Positions 7,415 to 17,727 of a stretch of 64,000 nucleotides of DNA are shown here, piece by piece (positions within the stretch are counted from its first letter, which is position 1; the number at the start of each line of letters is the position of its first letter). The position numbers and the translations under genes were made by a program. The stretch is from Rhizobium sp. SG_E_25_P2 (GTDB lineage: Bacteria > Pseudomonadota > Alphaproteobacteria > Rhizobiales > Rhizobiaceae): NCBI RefSeq assembly GCF_029892285.1, contig NZ_JARXVM010000024.1, positions 27,321 to 91,320 of the forward strand, in the 5' to 3' direction. A model generated the notes under the pieces. The model was given only the letters and a program-made list of their open reading frames with translations. It was not told the origin of the DNA and made no database searches.

Positions 7415-8329
7415 TCAGGCGTGGCTGAGGCTGCCATTCATCCGGGCAAATTGTCCGGGCGGGCAGCCAAGCCGCTTTCGGAACGCGGTGCTGAAGGCGC
7501 TTGCGGATTCGTAGCCGATGTCGTCGGCGATCCGGTCGAGGGACTTTGCGCCGCGCAACAAGGCGTCTTTCGCGAGCGCCATCCGCCAGCGGACGAGATA
7601 TTCGATCGGGCCGCAGCCGAGGGCCGCACCAAAGCGCGCGGCAAAGGCGGAACGGGACTGACCGGCGATGCGGGCGAGACTGGCCACCGTCCAGTCGGCG
7701 CGCACATCGGCATGCATCGCCGCAAGGACTCGCGCCAAAGCCGGATCGCGCATGCCGTGCAGCAGACCGGCGCGGTCTTCGCCCATGGTCTTTCCCTGCG
7801 AGCGAAGGGCCTCGATGAGAAGAACTTCGAGCATCCGCTGGAGGATCATCTCTTTGCCCGGCTCATCGCCACGGCACTCCGCCGCGATGAGATCGATCAA
7901 CTGCGCAAGCCGTGCCGATCGCCTTTCGGACGCAGGAATATGGATCATGCGCGGCAACAGCGCCAGCAGCAACGGCGCATTCGCCGCCTCGATGCGAAAC
8001 GTGCCGCCGAGCGCGGCGAAATCCGCTTCGCCGTCCTGCTCGCCATGGCGGACGGGCGCATCCATCGGGTCTGCAGGCGTCCCGATCATTCCGCGACGAC
8101 TGCTCAAGGTAAAGGCTGGAGTCGAGGGCAGCAGCAGAAATGCGCCCGTTTCCAGCGTCAATGGTTCTTCGCCCTCAAACGCAATCCAGCATTCGCCCTT
8201 GAGAATGATCGAAAAGCCCGGGGCGTCATGCGCGCCATAGCGCACAGCCCAGGCGCCCCGACCGGTAATGGGCTTCGAGATGGCCGTGTTTGGCCGAAGC
8301 AGGGCGATCACATCGCTGAGAGGGTCCAT
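7415..8329 (-). CDS. AraC-family regulator with N-terminal cupin domain
   Basis: 304 residues from the ATG at 8329 (MDPLSDVIALLRP). The longer frame to 8584 adds a low-quality N-terminus and is not supported. The N-terminal half is a cupin-type ligand domain of the kind found in AraC regulators preceding SDR genes; the C-terminal 100 residues carry the two helix-turn-helix units (VASLARIAGQSRSAFAARF, then SLDRIADDIGYESASAFSTA). It lies 123 bases upstream of the SDR on the same strand, and regulation of that gene is the simplest reading. The ligand is unknown. Confidence 0.85.
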   Translation of the reverse strand: MDPLSDVIALLRPNTAISKPITGRGAWAVRYGAHDAPGFSIILKGECWIAFEGEEPLTLETGAFLLLPSTPAFTLSSRRGMIGTPADPMDAPVRHGEQDGEADFAALGGTFRIEAANAPLLLALLPRMIHIPASERRSARLAQLIDLIAAECRGDEPGKEMILQRMLEVLLIEALRSQGKTMGEDRAGLLHGMRDPALARVLAAMHADVRADWTVASLARIAGQSRSAFAARFGAALGCGPIEYLVRWRMALAKDALLRGAKSLDRIADDIGYESASAFSTAFRKRLGCPPGQFARMNGSLSHA

Positions 8330-8641
8330 GTGGATGATCCGTGAATTATTGTGAGCTGAAATTATGGATCGTCCAAGGCGACAAGTCCAGCGCCGGATGG
8401 TGGCGTTGATTGGTTCTGCGATCAGCGCCCTTGCCTGCCTTTTCGACGCCCGCCCATTCCAGATGAACCTCAACGCGCTGCTTGACGACAGCAGGCGTCT
8501 GAACCCCTGCAAGGCCGTCGCGTTGGCGAACCCGTGCAAGTCCTGCGCGCCGACGCTTAATAACATGACATAAATACTCATCAATTCTTGCGGCCAGCGC
8601 CCGATCCGGCTATGTCAGCTATGGCGCAACGGGATGACGCG
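8330..8641. other. Intergenic stretch without a recognised gene
   Basis: Short frames exist on both strands, but none has coding-like composition or a recognisable motif. The part near 8560-8590 is AT-rich (taataacatgacataaatac) and probably holds the promoter of the FhuF-type gene. Confidence 0.35.
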
Positions 8642-9418
8642 ATGAGTGAGATACCGCATTTGCAGGCTTTTGACGGCGCGGACCAGCGCTGCCTGGATCT
8701 CGTGACCTCCGCCGGCCACGATTATCTTGCCGGCAAGTTCCTGTTGGCGGCGCCGGGAGACAAAGTGTCGACCCCGCTCGCCGCACTTCTGGACGCCGCC
8801 CATTTCGAGGCCGTGACGGCCGACTATGGTCTCCGGCATCCCGGCGTCGACAGACGGGCGATCGTGTCTCTCTGGAGCCTCTTCTACCTCTCGACGGTGG
8901 GAATTGGCGTGATTGTCGCGGCGACCGTCTATGGCGTGCGGTTGCCTTTGGCTTTGCAAGACCTCTGCGTCCTACATGAGAAGGGTGGTCCGCCCGCAGC
9001 GATCCTCCTGCCGCATGGCGGCGCCCGTCACGACGGACCTGTCGGCGTCGAGGCGCTGCAGGCGCTTGTGCGCGACCATTGCGATCCACTGATCGAGGCG
9101 ATCGCGCGCGGACAAAAAGTCTCCAAGCGCATGTTGTGGAACAATCTCGTCGTCTATCTCGATTGGGTGATCCGCGAAATCGGCGCGCATATCGGCGATG
9201 ACGCCGTGGCGGATGTGCTGACCGCGCTTCATGCGCCACAATTTGCCGACGGCATGAAAAATCCCCTGCACGGGCTTTTGCGCCGCGACGGGACGTCGTG
9301 CGAACCGGTCCGGAAAGTGTGCTGCCTGCGCTATTGCGTTCCCGGCGTCGGCGGATGCGGCGGAATGTGTCCACTGCCCGAAGGGCGGGCTGCGGCGCAG
9401 GCTATCGCCGCCGAGTAG
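8642..9418 (+). CDS. fhuF: FhuF-type siderophore-iron reductase
   Basis: About 258 residues if the ATG at 8642 (MSEIPHLQAF) is used; ATGs at 8612 and 8621 and a TTG at 8588 are also in frame, and none has a strong ribosome binding site. The C-terminus has the FhuF iron-sulfur motif, CCLRYCVPG followed by CGGMCPLP, giving the CC-x10-C-x2-C pattern that binds a [2Fe-2S] cluster. FhuF proteins reduce ferric iron in imported hydroxamate siderophores in the cytoplasm. No siderophore transporter lies nearby, so it acts with components encoded elsewhere. Confidence 0.82.
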   Translation: MSEIPHLQAFDGADQRCLDLVTSAGHDYLAGKFLLAAPGDKVSTPLAALLDAAHFEAVTADYGLRHPGVDRRAIVSLWSLFYLSTVGIGVIVAATVYGVRLPLALQDLCVLHEKGGPPAAILLPHGGARHDGPVGVEALQALVRDHCDPLIEAIARGQKVSKRMLWNNLVVYLDWVIREIGAHIGDDAVADVLTALHAPQFADGMKNPLHGLLRRDGTSCEPVRKVCCLRYCVPGVGGCGGMCPLPEGRAAAQAIAAE

Positions 9419-9508
9419 CCGGCTTTTCCCATGCCCGCGCTATCGGGCGTCATGCAAATGGCATAGTGTCGCGCTATCGACTCGAAAACACCAAAGAGGA
9501 AGACAGCG

Positions 9509-9817
9509 ATGATTGAACCGATGGGCGTCCTGATGCTCGGTTATGAAGGCGAGAACGAACTGAGCATTTTCCTGGGCGACGAACATGACGATGTCGTCTT
9601 CCGCTTCATTACACTGGTGGGCGGCGCGACCGGCGAAACGCTGCGCTTCGAAGCCAGCAACGGCATGACGGTAGCCGATTTCTTCGACGCTCTCGATGAA
9701 GAAGAAAGCGAAACGGAAATCGCCATTCTCGATTTCCTCGAAAAGGAACAGAACGCCGCCGTGTTGGTGGCCTTCGACGGCGAACCGCGTATCTTCGCGG
9801 TCGACGAAGAGGATTAA
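9509..9817 (+). CDS. Small acidic hypothetical protein
   Basis: 102 residues, preceded by the ribosome binding site AGAGGAAG. Very acidic, with clusters such as DEEESETEI and a C-terminal DEED; no membrane segment or cysteine. I do not recognise the family. It may bind a basic partner or cations, but that is only composition. Its stop codon overlaps that of the convergent exporter gene. Confidence 0.65.
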   Translation: MIEPMGVLMLGYEGENELSIFLGDEHDDVVFRFITLVGGATGETLRFEASNGMTVADFFDALDEEESETEIAILDFLEKEQNAAVLVAFDGEPRIFAVDEED

Positions 9818-10698
9818 TCGATCCGCATGCGACGCCGCGCGGCCTCTCGCCATAGCGTGAAGAGGCCGGCGGCCACGATGATCAGCGAACCCAGGACGAT
9901 GTTCATCGCCAGGCTTTCGCCGAAGACGAAGACCCCGATCAAGGCGCTCAGCATCAGCTGGTAGTAGGCCACAGGCTGCACCAGCACAGCGTCGAGATGG
10001 TCATAGGCCTTGATCAGGCAGTAGTGGCTAGAAATGCCGGTCAGGCAGAGCAGCGCCATCCATCCCCAGTCCCACCCAGAGAGATTTGTCCAGAAGAATG
10101 GGCCAATGGCCGTGGCCAGCACGGCGCCGGCGACGCCGGTATAGAAGAAGCTGACGCTCGCGTCATCTGTGCGACTCGCAAGCCGCGTCGCCACCGAATA
10201 GGCGGCGTTGATCAGCGCCGAGGCCAGGGGAATGAGCAGCGTCAGGTCGAAGGTCGCTGGATTGGGCCTGAGGATGATCAGCACGCCGACCATGCCGACC
10301 CCGATCGCCGTCCAGCGCCGCCATCCCACGACTTCGCCGAGGATCGGCACCGACAACATCGCCACAACCAGCGGCGTGGCCGAAAAGATCGCCTGTGATT
10401 GAATAAGCCCTGCGACCCGGAAGGACAGGATGGTCACCATGATCTGGCTGGCCAGCAGAAACCCGCGCAAGATCTGCAGATAAGGCCGGTTGGCGCGGAC
10501 TGCGCCGGTCAGGCCCCTGCTCGAACGCGCCGCCATCACCATCACGAAGCCGGCAAAGGCCCAATAGCGGATCATGGTGATCAAGAGTGGCGAATAGGAA
10601 TGCGAGAGGTGTTTGGAGATGGCGTCCTGGCAAGCGAAGACGGTGAAAGCCAGGAATGCGAAAAGATAGCCGGTCTTGTGTGAGGTCATGAGAGGCAT
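9814..10698 (-). CDS. EamA-family DMT transporter
   Basis: About 294 residues from the ATG at 10698 (MPLMTSHK); the longer frame to 10752 begins at TTG and is less likely. There are ten hydrophobic segments in two five-helix halves, as in EamA/RhaT drug/metabolite transporters, with the characteristic SxxxKxL near the start (QDAISKHL). The protein is an inner-membrane exporter of unknown substrate; relatives export amino acids or related metabolites. It converges with the acidic protein gene, with overlapping stops. Confidence 0.82.
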   Translation of the reverse strand: MPLMTSHKTGYLFAFLAFTVFACQDAISKHLSHSYSPLLITMIRYWAFAGFVMVMAARSSRGLTGAVRANRPYLQILRGFLLASQIMVTILSFRVAGLIQSQAIFSATPLVVAMLSVPILGEVVGWRRWTAIGVGMVGVLIILRPNPATFDLTLLIPLASALINAAYSVATRLASRTDDASVSFFYTGVAGAVLATAIGPFFWTNLSGWDWGWMALLCLTGISSHYCLIKAYDHLDAVLVQPVAYYQLMLSALIGVFVFGESLAMNIVLGSLIIVAAGLFTLWREAARRRMRID

Positions 10699-10861
10699 GT
10701 CATCGTATTGCGTCGTCCTCCCATCCGCGTGATGAGCCGGATTGTCCGCCAATACAAGCCCTTTGATCCTTCCGCGCGACGATTGATTATTAATAAATCG
10801 CTAACCGGCCTCAGAGTGTGCTAAATTAGGGCTTGTCATTTTTTCGGGGAGGAGAAATCGC

Positions 10862-11917
10862 ATGCGCCTGATATTCACCAACACTTCTGGGGCCGGCGTG
10901 CAGGCCGCGCTCACCGCGGGAGAAGATTTCTATCTCGCCGCAGACGTCTATTTCGGCAGCACAAATACATATGCGATCACGGCGGCGGATTCGAACCATA
11001 GGTTCGACATCTATGGAAGCGTCGTGTCTGAAAACGGAGTCAATCTTGGGGATGCCGGCACAGACACGAACAACCGGATCTTTATTCATGCTGGCGCGAT
11101 GATCCGCACGCCTGATGACAATTCGTCTTGGTGCGTCAATCTCGATTCTAGTTCTTCCAAGATCACCAACGAGGGCTTGATCGAAGGCTACTATGGGGTG
11201 GTTTTCGGCGCGAATTCGGCGGATACGACGTCGCGATTGGTCAATTCCGGCGAGATCATCGGCGCCGATACATTTTATGGCACCATTGTTCGCGATTCAG
11301 GCGCGAGTGAAACCGTCATTGTTGACAATAGCGGAACGATCCGAGGAGTGAACGCCTATAATGCTGTCCTAGGCGCTGGCATAGATATCATCAACAATTC
11401 GGGAACCATCGTCGGAGATATCCTTCTTTATGCGCTCGACGACAAATACAACGGCAAGAAAGGTTTCATCGACGGCATCGTCGATGGCGGCGATGGCGCG
11501 GATATCTTGAACGGCGGCGTGAAGCTCGATCATTTTCTCGGCGGCGCGGGCGCTGACACGCTTTACGGCTATCTCGGTCGCGACAAGCTTGGCGGCGGCG
11601 CAGACGCCGACACGTTCCTGTACAAGAGCGTCACGGAATCGACCGGCAAGACGGCGGACACGATCCTGGATTTCACCAAGGCGGACAATGATCTCATCAA
11701 CATTCACGCGATCGACGCCAACACCACCGCCAAGAACAACCAGGATTTCACGTTCATCGCCAACAGCGCTTTTTCGGGGGACGCCGGCGAATTGCGCTCC
11801 TTCGTTTCTGGCGGCAATACCACGGTGCAGGCCGATATCAATGGCGATGGCAAAGCCGATTTCGTCTTGAAGCTGACTGGGGCGATTTCGCTGGCAGGCT
11901 CGGATTTCCTGCTTTGA
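10862..11917 (+). CDS. RTX calcium-binding protein, probable type I secretion substrate
   Basis: 351 residues with a clear ribosome binding site (ggggaggag). The N-terminal two thirds are rich in Asn, Gly, Ser and Thr and contain imperfect NSGTI-type repeats (for example DNSGTIRG and NNSGTIVG), suggesting a beta-helix or autotransporter-like repeat region. From about residue 200 there are RTX nonapeptide-like repeats (GGDGADILNGG, GGAGADTLYG). A serralysin-type C-terminal domain (DTILDF near the start, VLKL near the end) completes the protein. No signal peptide is present, as expected for ABC/type I export. No exporter genes adjoin it, and there is no zinc protease motif, so it is not a protease. 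Confidence 0.78.
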   Translation: MRLIFTNTSGAGVQAALTAGEDFYLAADVYFGSTNTYAITAADSNHRFDIYGSVVSENGVNLGDAGTDTNNRIFIHAGAMIRTPDDNSSWCVNLDSSSSKITNEGLIEGYYGVVFGANSADTTSRLVNSGEIIGADTFYGTIVRDSGASETVIVDNSGTIRGVNAYNAVLGAGIDIINNSGTIVGDILLYALDDKYNGKKGFIDGIVDGGDGADILNGGVKLDHFLGGAGADTLYGYLGRDKLGGGADADTFLYKSVTESTGKTADTILDFTKADNDLINIHAIDANTTAKNNQDFTFIANSAFSGDAGELRSFVSGGNTTVQADINGDGKADFVLKLTGAISLAGSDFLL

Positions 11918-11935
11918 CGCGTGCGGTGCCGCGTT

Positions 11936-12574
11936 TCAGAGCTTCAACCGTGCGGCGATGAGGCCGCGCAGCGAATTGCCGACGAGAACCGTCTTTCCTG
12001 TGAGGTCGGACGGTTGCAGAGGCCGCACGCGCGCCTTTTTTCCGCAGATCAGCGCTGTCCTGAGCACGCCTGCGAGGCAGCCCGAGGAGAGCGGCGGCGT
12101 CCACAATACGCCGTCATCCCCCTCGACGAACAGATTGGTGATCGCGCCTTCGCAGACTTCACCCTTCTCGTTGAGCAGCAGCACCTCGTCGGCGTCCTCG
12201 CGCGAAATCTCCGCCCGGGCGGCGTCATAGATGGCGCGATGCGACGTCTTGTGGCGCAGAAGCGGGCCATTCGAGGCGAGCCTTGTGTTCGTCGCGATGG
12301 CGAGGGTCCAGACGGTTCCCTCGGCCAGCGGCTGGAATGCGGCGGACTGAATGTCGTACCGTCCGTCCGCCCAGAATTCGAGCCTGAGACGGGTCGGCGC
12401 CTCCACAGTTCGAGCCGCCTCCAGCGCCGCCGTCCAAGCCATCGCCGGATCGGCGAAACCGAGCTTGCGCGTCGAATTGAAAAATCGGTTCCGGTGCAGA
12501 TTGCCCCTCATGACGCCTGCGCCGGGTTCGGCCCGCATGGTCTCGATCAGCGAAAAATCCGGCCTGTCCGTCAC
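11936..12574 (-). CDS. Aminotransferase class IV / 4-amino-4-deoxychorismate lyase-like protein
   Basis: 212 residues using a GTG at 12574 that overlaps the pabB stop (GTGA), which implies translational coupling. PLP fold-type IV features include the KTSHR lysine segment, NEKGEVCEGAITNLF with its conserved glutamate, and SGCLAGVLR near the C-terminus. Paired with pabB, it most likely releases 4-aminobenzoate and pyruvate from aminodeoxychorismate in folate synthesis. It is shorter than stand-alone PabC (about 270 residues), similar to the PabC-like half of fused proteins. Confidence 0.8.
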   Translation of the reverse strand: MTDRPDFSLIETMRAEPGAGVMRGNLHRNRFFNSTRKLGFADPAMAWTAALEAARTVEAPTRLRLEFWADGRYDIQSAAFQPLAEGTVWTLAIATNTRLASNGPLLRHKTSHRAIYDAARAEISREDADEVLLLNEKGEVCEGAITNLFVEGDDGVLWTPPLSSGCLAGVLRTALICGKKARVRPLQPSDLTGKTVLVGNSLRGLIAARLKL

Positions 12575-13728
12575 TGGGCGATCTCCCGGTCCCCCAGCGC
12601 GAAACGCGCCTTCAGCAGACATTCCGCATATTCGTCCTCGGCGTTGGAATCGAAGACGATGCCGCCGCCGATATTGAACACCGCCTGGCCGTCTTCGTAT
12701 AGCGAGATGGTGCGAATGGCGACGTTGAAACACATGCGTCCGTCCGGCGCGACAAAGCCGATCGAGCCGCAATAGGCGTCGCGCGGGCCGGCTTCGATCT
12801 CGTGCAGGATCTCCATCGCCCGCATTTTCGGCGCGCCGGTCACCGAGCCGCAGGGGAACAGCGCGGAGAAGATGTCGCGCAGCGTCAGATCGGGCAGCAG
12901 TTTGGCGCGCACATGCGACACCATTTGATGCACGGTCGGATAGGTCTCGATGTGAAAGAGTTTTGGGACATCGAGCGTGCCGACCTCGGAAATCCGCGAA
13001 ATGTCGTTGCGCAGGAGGTCGACGATCATGCGGTTTTCGGCTTGGGTCTTCTCGTCGCCGAGCATCGAAGCCTTGATCGCCTCGTCCTCTGCGGCGGATC
13101 TGCCGCGCGCCGCTGTTCCCTTCATCGGATGCGTCTCGATCCAGCCGTCTTCATCGACCTTGAAGAACAGTTCCGGCGAGCGCGACAGCAGCATCGGCCC
13201 GCCGAGATTGACGAGCGCGCCGTAATGCACCGGTTGCCGCGAGATCAGCGACCAGAAGGCGGCCAGCGGATCGCCCGACCATCGGGCGCGCACCGGCATG
13301 GTCAGATTGCCCTGGTAGCAATCGCCCTGGCGGAGATGCCAATGCAGCCGGTCGAAGCGCTCCCGATAGGTGTCGAACGGCCATTCCGCCCGGGGCTCTT
13401 GCAGGAACTCTTCGTTGTCCAGCCGTTGGCGCGGCTGGGCGAGGGGATGATCGGGCCGTGGCGCATCGAACACGCCGAAGGCCATCAAGGGCGTCGGCCG
13501 GTTCTGGGCCGCATAACCCGCGAGCCTTGCCTCGAAGAGGTAGCCGGCATCATAGCTCATGAAGCCGGCGATCCATTTGCCGGCGCGCCGCGCCCGTTCC
13601 AGCCGCGCGAGTCCGTCTTCGAGACCCGCCGCGTCGTGCGCGAGGATCAGTTCCTCAGGCCCGGCGAAAAACAGGGTCTCGTTCCTGCGGTCGTCGCGAA
13701 GCAGGATGAAGGGTTCGGCTGGCGCCAT
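12571..13728 (-). CDS. pabB: Aminodeoxychorismate synthase component I
   Basis: 385 residues with the chorismate-binding fold of PabB/TrpE/MenF enzymes. Conserved blocks include FFKVDEDG, then IETHPMKGTAARG, ENRMIVDLLRND, and the C-terminal CGSVTGAPK and GGGIVFDS. The KGT motif in the PIKGT position (here PMKGT) is typical of aminodeoxychorismate synthase. The enzyme makes 4-amino-4-deoxychorismate from chorismate and ammonia, usually with a glutaminase partner encoded elsewhere. It is followed by an overlapping PabC-like gene, so the two form a small folate operon. Confidence 0.88.
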   Translation of the reverse strand: MAPAEPFILLRDDRRNETLFFAGPEELILAHDAAGLEDGLARLERARRAGKWIAGFMSYDAGYLFEARLAGYAAQNRPTPLMAFGVFDAPRPDHPLAQPRQRLDNEEFLQEPRAEWPFDTYRERFDRLHWHLRQGDCYQGNLTMPVRARWSGDPLAAFWSLISRQPVHYGALVNLGGPMLLSRSPELFFKVDEDGWIETHPMKGTAARGRSAAEDEAIKASMLGDEKTQAENRMIVDLLRNDISRISEVGTLDVPKLFHIETYPTVHQMVSHVRAKLLPDLTLRDIFSALFPCGSVTGAPKMRAMEILHEIEAGPRDAYCGSIGFVAPDGRMCFNVAIRTISLYEDGQAVFNIGGGIVFDSNAEDEYAECLLKARFALGDREIAQ

Positions 13729-13746
13729 GCGGTTCAGGTCCTCTGG

Positions 13747-15612
13747 TCAGGCGCTCTTATCAAGCGCCTCCAATTCGTCGATCAGGCCCTCGATCATCGA
13801 CAGACCCTTGTCCCAGAACGACGGGTCGGACGCGTCAAGGCCGAACGGCTTCAAAAGTTCGGCGTAATGCTTGCTGCCGCCGGCCTTCAGAAGCGCGAAA
13901 TACTTCTCCTGGAAGCCGTCCTCGGCGTTCTGGTAAACCGCATAGAGCGAGTTCACCAGGCAGTCGCCAAAGGCGTAGGCATAGACATAGAAGGGCGAAT
14001 GGATGAAATGGGGAATATACATCCACCAGTTCTCATAGCCCTCTGACGTCCTGATCGCCGGCCCCAGGCTTTCGCCTTGTACGGACATCCAGAGTTCGCC
14101 GATCTGCTCTGATGTCAGCTCGCCGTCTTTTCTCGCCGTGTGGAGCTTGCGCTCGAACTGGTAGAAGGCGATCTGGCGGACCACGGTGTTGAGCATGTCC
14201 TCGACCTTTTGCGCCAGCATCGCCTTGCGCTCGGTCTTGTCCTTGGTCTTGGCGAGCAGCGCCCGGAAGGTCAGCATTTCGCCAAACACCGAGGCCGTCT
14301 CGGCCAGCGTCAGCGGCGTCGAGGCCATCAGCGCGCCCTGGCCGCCGGCCAGCACCTGGTGCACGCCATGGCCGAGTTCATGGGCGAGCGTCATCACGTC
14401 GCGCGGCTTGCCGAGATAATTGACCAGCACGTAAGGATGCGCCGATGGCACGGTAGGATGGGCGAAAGCGCCTGGCGCCTTGCCCGGCCGGGCCGGAGCG
14501 TCGATCCAGTTCTTGTCGAAGAAGGTCTGGGTTATCTCGGCCATTTCGGGCGAAAACTGCCGATAGGCTGACAGCACGATGTCTCGCGCGTCTTCCCAGG
14601 CCACGGCGCTCGCCGGGGCTTCCGGCAGCGGCGCGTTGCGATCCCAGTAATTCAGCGTCTCCATGCCCAGCCATTTGGCCTTCATGGCGTAATAGCGATG
14701 CGAGAGCCGGGGATAGGCGGCCTTGACGGCGGCGGCCAGCGCGTCGACCACCTCTCCCTCGACACGGTTGGACAGATGCCGGCTGTCGGCGATGTCCTTG
14801 AAGCCGCGCCAGCGGTCGGAAATGTCCTTGTCCTTGGCGAGCGTGTTGGTGATCAGCGTGAAGATGCGGATATTGTCCTTGAACACCTGGCTGATGGCTT
14901 CGGCCGCCGTGCGTCTGACATCAGGATCTTTTTCCTGCAGCTTGTCGAGCGCGGATTCAAGCGTGATCTGCTCGCCGCCGAACGGCACACGCAGCGCGGC
15001 GATCGTCTCATTGAACAGCCGGTTCCAGGCCTGGCCGCCGGTCTGGGATTTTTCGAGGAACAGTTGCTCCAGCTTTTCGTCGAGTTGATAGGGCTTCTCC
15101 TTGCGGAGATCCTCGATCCAGGGGCGGTAATGAACGGCTTTTTCGTCATGGGCGAAGGCAGCGGCGAGTGCTGCGTCCTCGACGAGATTGAGTTCGAGCG
15201 CGAAGAACAGCAAATGAGCGGCCATGTCGGTGATGCCTGCGCTGACATCGGCGAAGAACTTGCCGCGCGCCGGATCGGTCATGTCGCCATAATAGTGGAG
15301 CCCGGCATAGGAGCCGACACGACCGATCAGGTCTTCGAGACCTTCATAGGCTTCCACCGCCGCGCCGAGACCGTCTTCTCCCGACAATAGCGCCGCTGCG
15401 GCAAGCTTGCCCTTCCACCTGGCCTCGAAGGCTTCCGACAGGATTCTCGCTTTGTCGAGATCCGCCTTGAAGGCGCCGCTGTCGGGGGCGGGATAGAGAT
15501 CGGCGAGGTTCCATTCCGGAAGGGCGCCGAGATCGGGTGCAGTTGCTGCCGCATCCGTGGCGAAAACTGGCTGCAAACGGGACGCGCCTGTCATATCGGG
15601 CATGAACTTCAT
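13747..15612 (-). CDS. pepF: M3-family oligoendopeptidase F
   Basis: 621 residues from the ATG at 15612, preceded by AAAGGAAA. The zinc-metallopeptidase signature is HELGHGVHQ, followed about 25 residues later by the third-ligand region LAETASVFGEM. The N-terminal oligopeptidase F helical domain precedes the catalytic M3 domain; length matches PepF/M3 proteins. It should be a cytoplasmic peptidase that cleaves short peptides. It lies 18 bases upstream of pabB on the same strand, so co-transcription with the folate pair is possible without an obvious functional link. Confidence 0.9.
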   Translation of the reverse strand: MKFMPDMTGASRLQPVFATDAAATAPDLGALPEWNLADLYPAPDSGAFKADLDKARILSEAFEARWKGKLAAAALLSGEDGLGAAVEAYEGLEDLIGRVGSYAGLHYYGDMTDPARGKFFADVSAGITDMAAHLLFFALELNLVEDAALAAAFAHDEKAVHYRPWIEDLRKEKPYQLDEKLEQLFLEKSQTGGQAWNRLFNETIAALRVPFGGEQITLESALDKLQEKDPDVRRTAAEAISQVFKDNIRIFTLITNTLAKDKDISDRWRGFKDIADSRHLSNRVEGEVVDALAAAVKAAYPRLSHRYYAMKAKWLGMETLNYWDRNAPLPEAPASAVAWEDARDIVLSAYRQFSPEMAEITQTFFDKNWIDAPARPGKAPGAFAHPTVPSAHPYVLVNYLGKPRDVMTLAHELGHGVHQVLAGGQGALMASTPLTLAETASVFGEMLTFRALLAKTKDKTERKAMLAQKVEDMLNTVVRQIAFYQFERKLHTARKDGELTSEQIGELWMSVQGESLGPAIRTSEGYENWWMYIPHFIHSPFYVYAYAFGDCLVNSLYAVYQNAEDGFQEKYFALLKAGGSKHYAELLKPFGLDASDPSFWDKGLSMIEGLIDELEALDKSA

Positions 15613-15749
15613 CGCAGATTTCCTTTTGATTTCTGTATTTTATCTGTTTGCCGCCCGGATCGGTAAAATGCAAGCATTTCTCAAAACGGGATTTTCAAGG
15701 CTGTTTGTCATGTTGTGTCCATGAACGGAAATAACAGGGGGAAAAGCCC

Positions 15750-17330
<1,581 letters not shown>

Positions 17331-17354
17331 GAAATGTTCCGGCTGACGATCTAG

Positions 17355-17381
17355 GCCCGCTGTGTCCCTCACACGGCGGGC
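17355..17381 (+). terminator. Hairpin after response regulator
   Basis: GCCCGC-TGTGT pairs with ACAC-GGCGGGC around a ccctc loop, 25 bases past the response-regulator stop. It lacks a T-run, so termination is plausible rather than certain. The rest of the 17331-17727 gap is AT-rich near 17500-17600 and probably holds the promoter of the next gene. Confidence 0.5.
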
Positions 17382-17727
17382 CTCGGCTCGTTTGGAAAAC
17401 TGCGAAAATCCGTGGCGGGTTGACGGGGATCATGGCGCGCGCCGCCAGTTCGGTGCAAGTGGAGACCGTCAGGTTGAATATTGAAACGCTTGGCTGATTC
17501 GTTAAAAAAGACTGGAAAAAACAACGAAATCTGCGATAAAGCCTGCGATTGTTAAAAAACCTGATTGGCGTTTAACCCTTGTTAGTGCATCGTTCACTAT
17601 AACTTGGGATGGGCGTCAGAACGCGTTCGCCATCGTCTAACCGTAATTGACCTTTAGTGGAATCAACGGTAGCGGCGGCCAGTGTACGGGGATCGAGTTG
17701 CATCAAGAGGTTGAGACCGAGAGCCGG

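Noticed and set aside
8364..8573. Short frames on both strands between the AraC regulator and fhuF
   Set aside because: Neither strand shows coding bias or family motifs, and starts lack ribosome binding sites.
10862..11917. Serralysin-type protease
   Set aside because: The C-terminal RTX region resembles that of serralysins, but there is no HExxH zinc motif, so it is not a protease.
17500..17600. CtrA-type TTAA-N7-TTAA boxes in the AT-rich promoter of the DUF882 gene
   Set aside because: Only a degenerate TTAA with wrong spacing is present.
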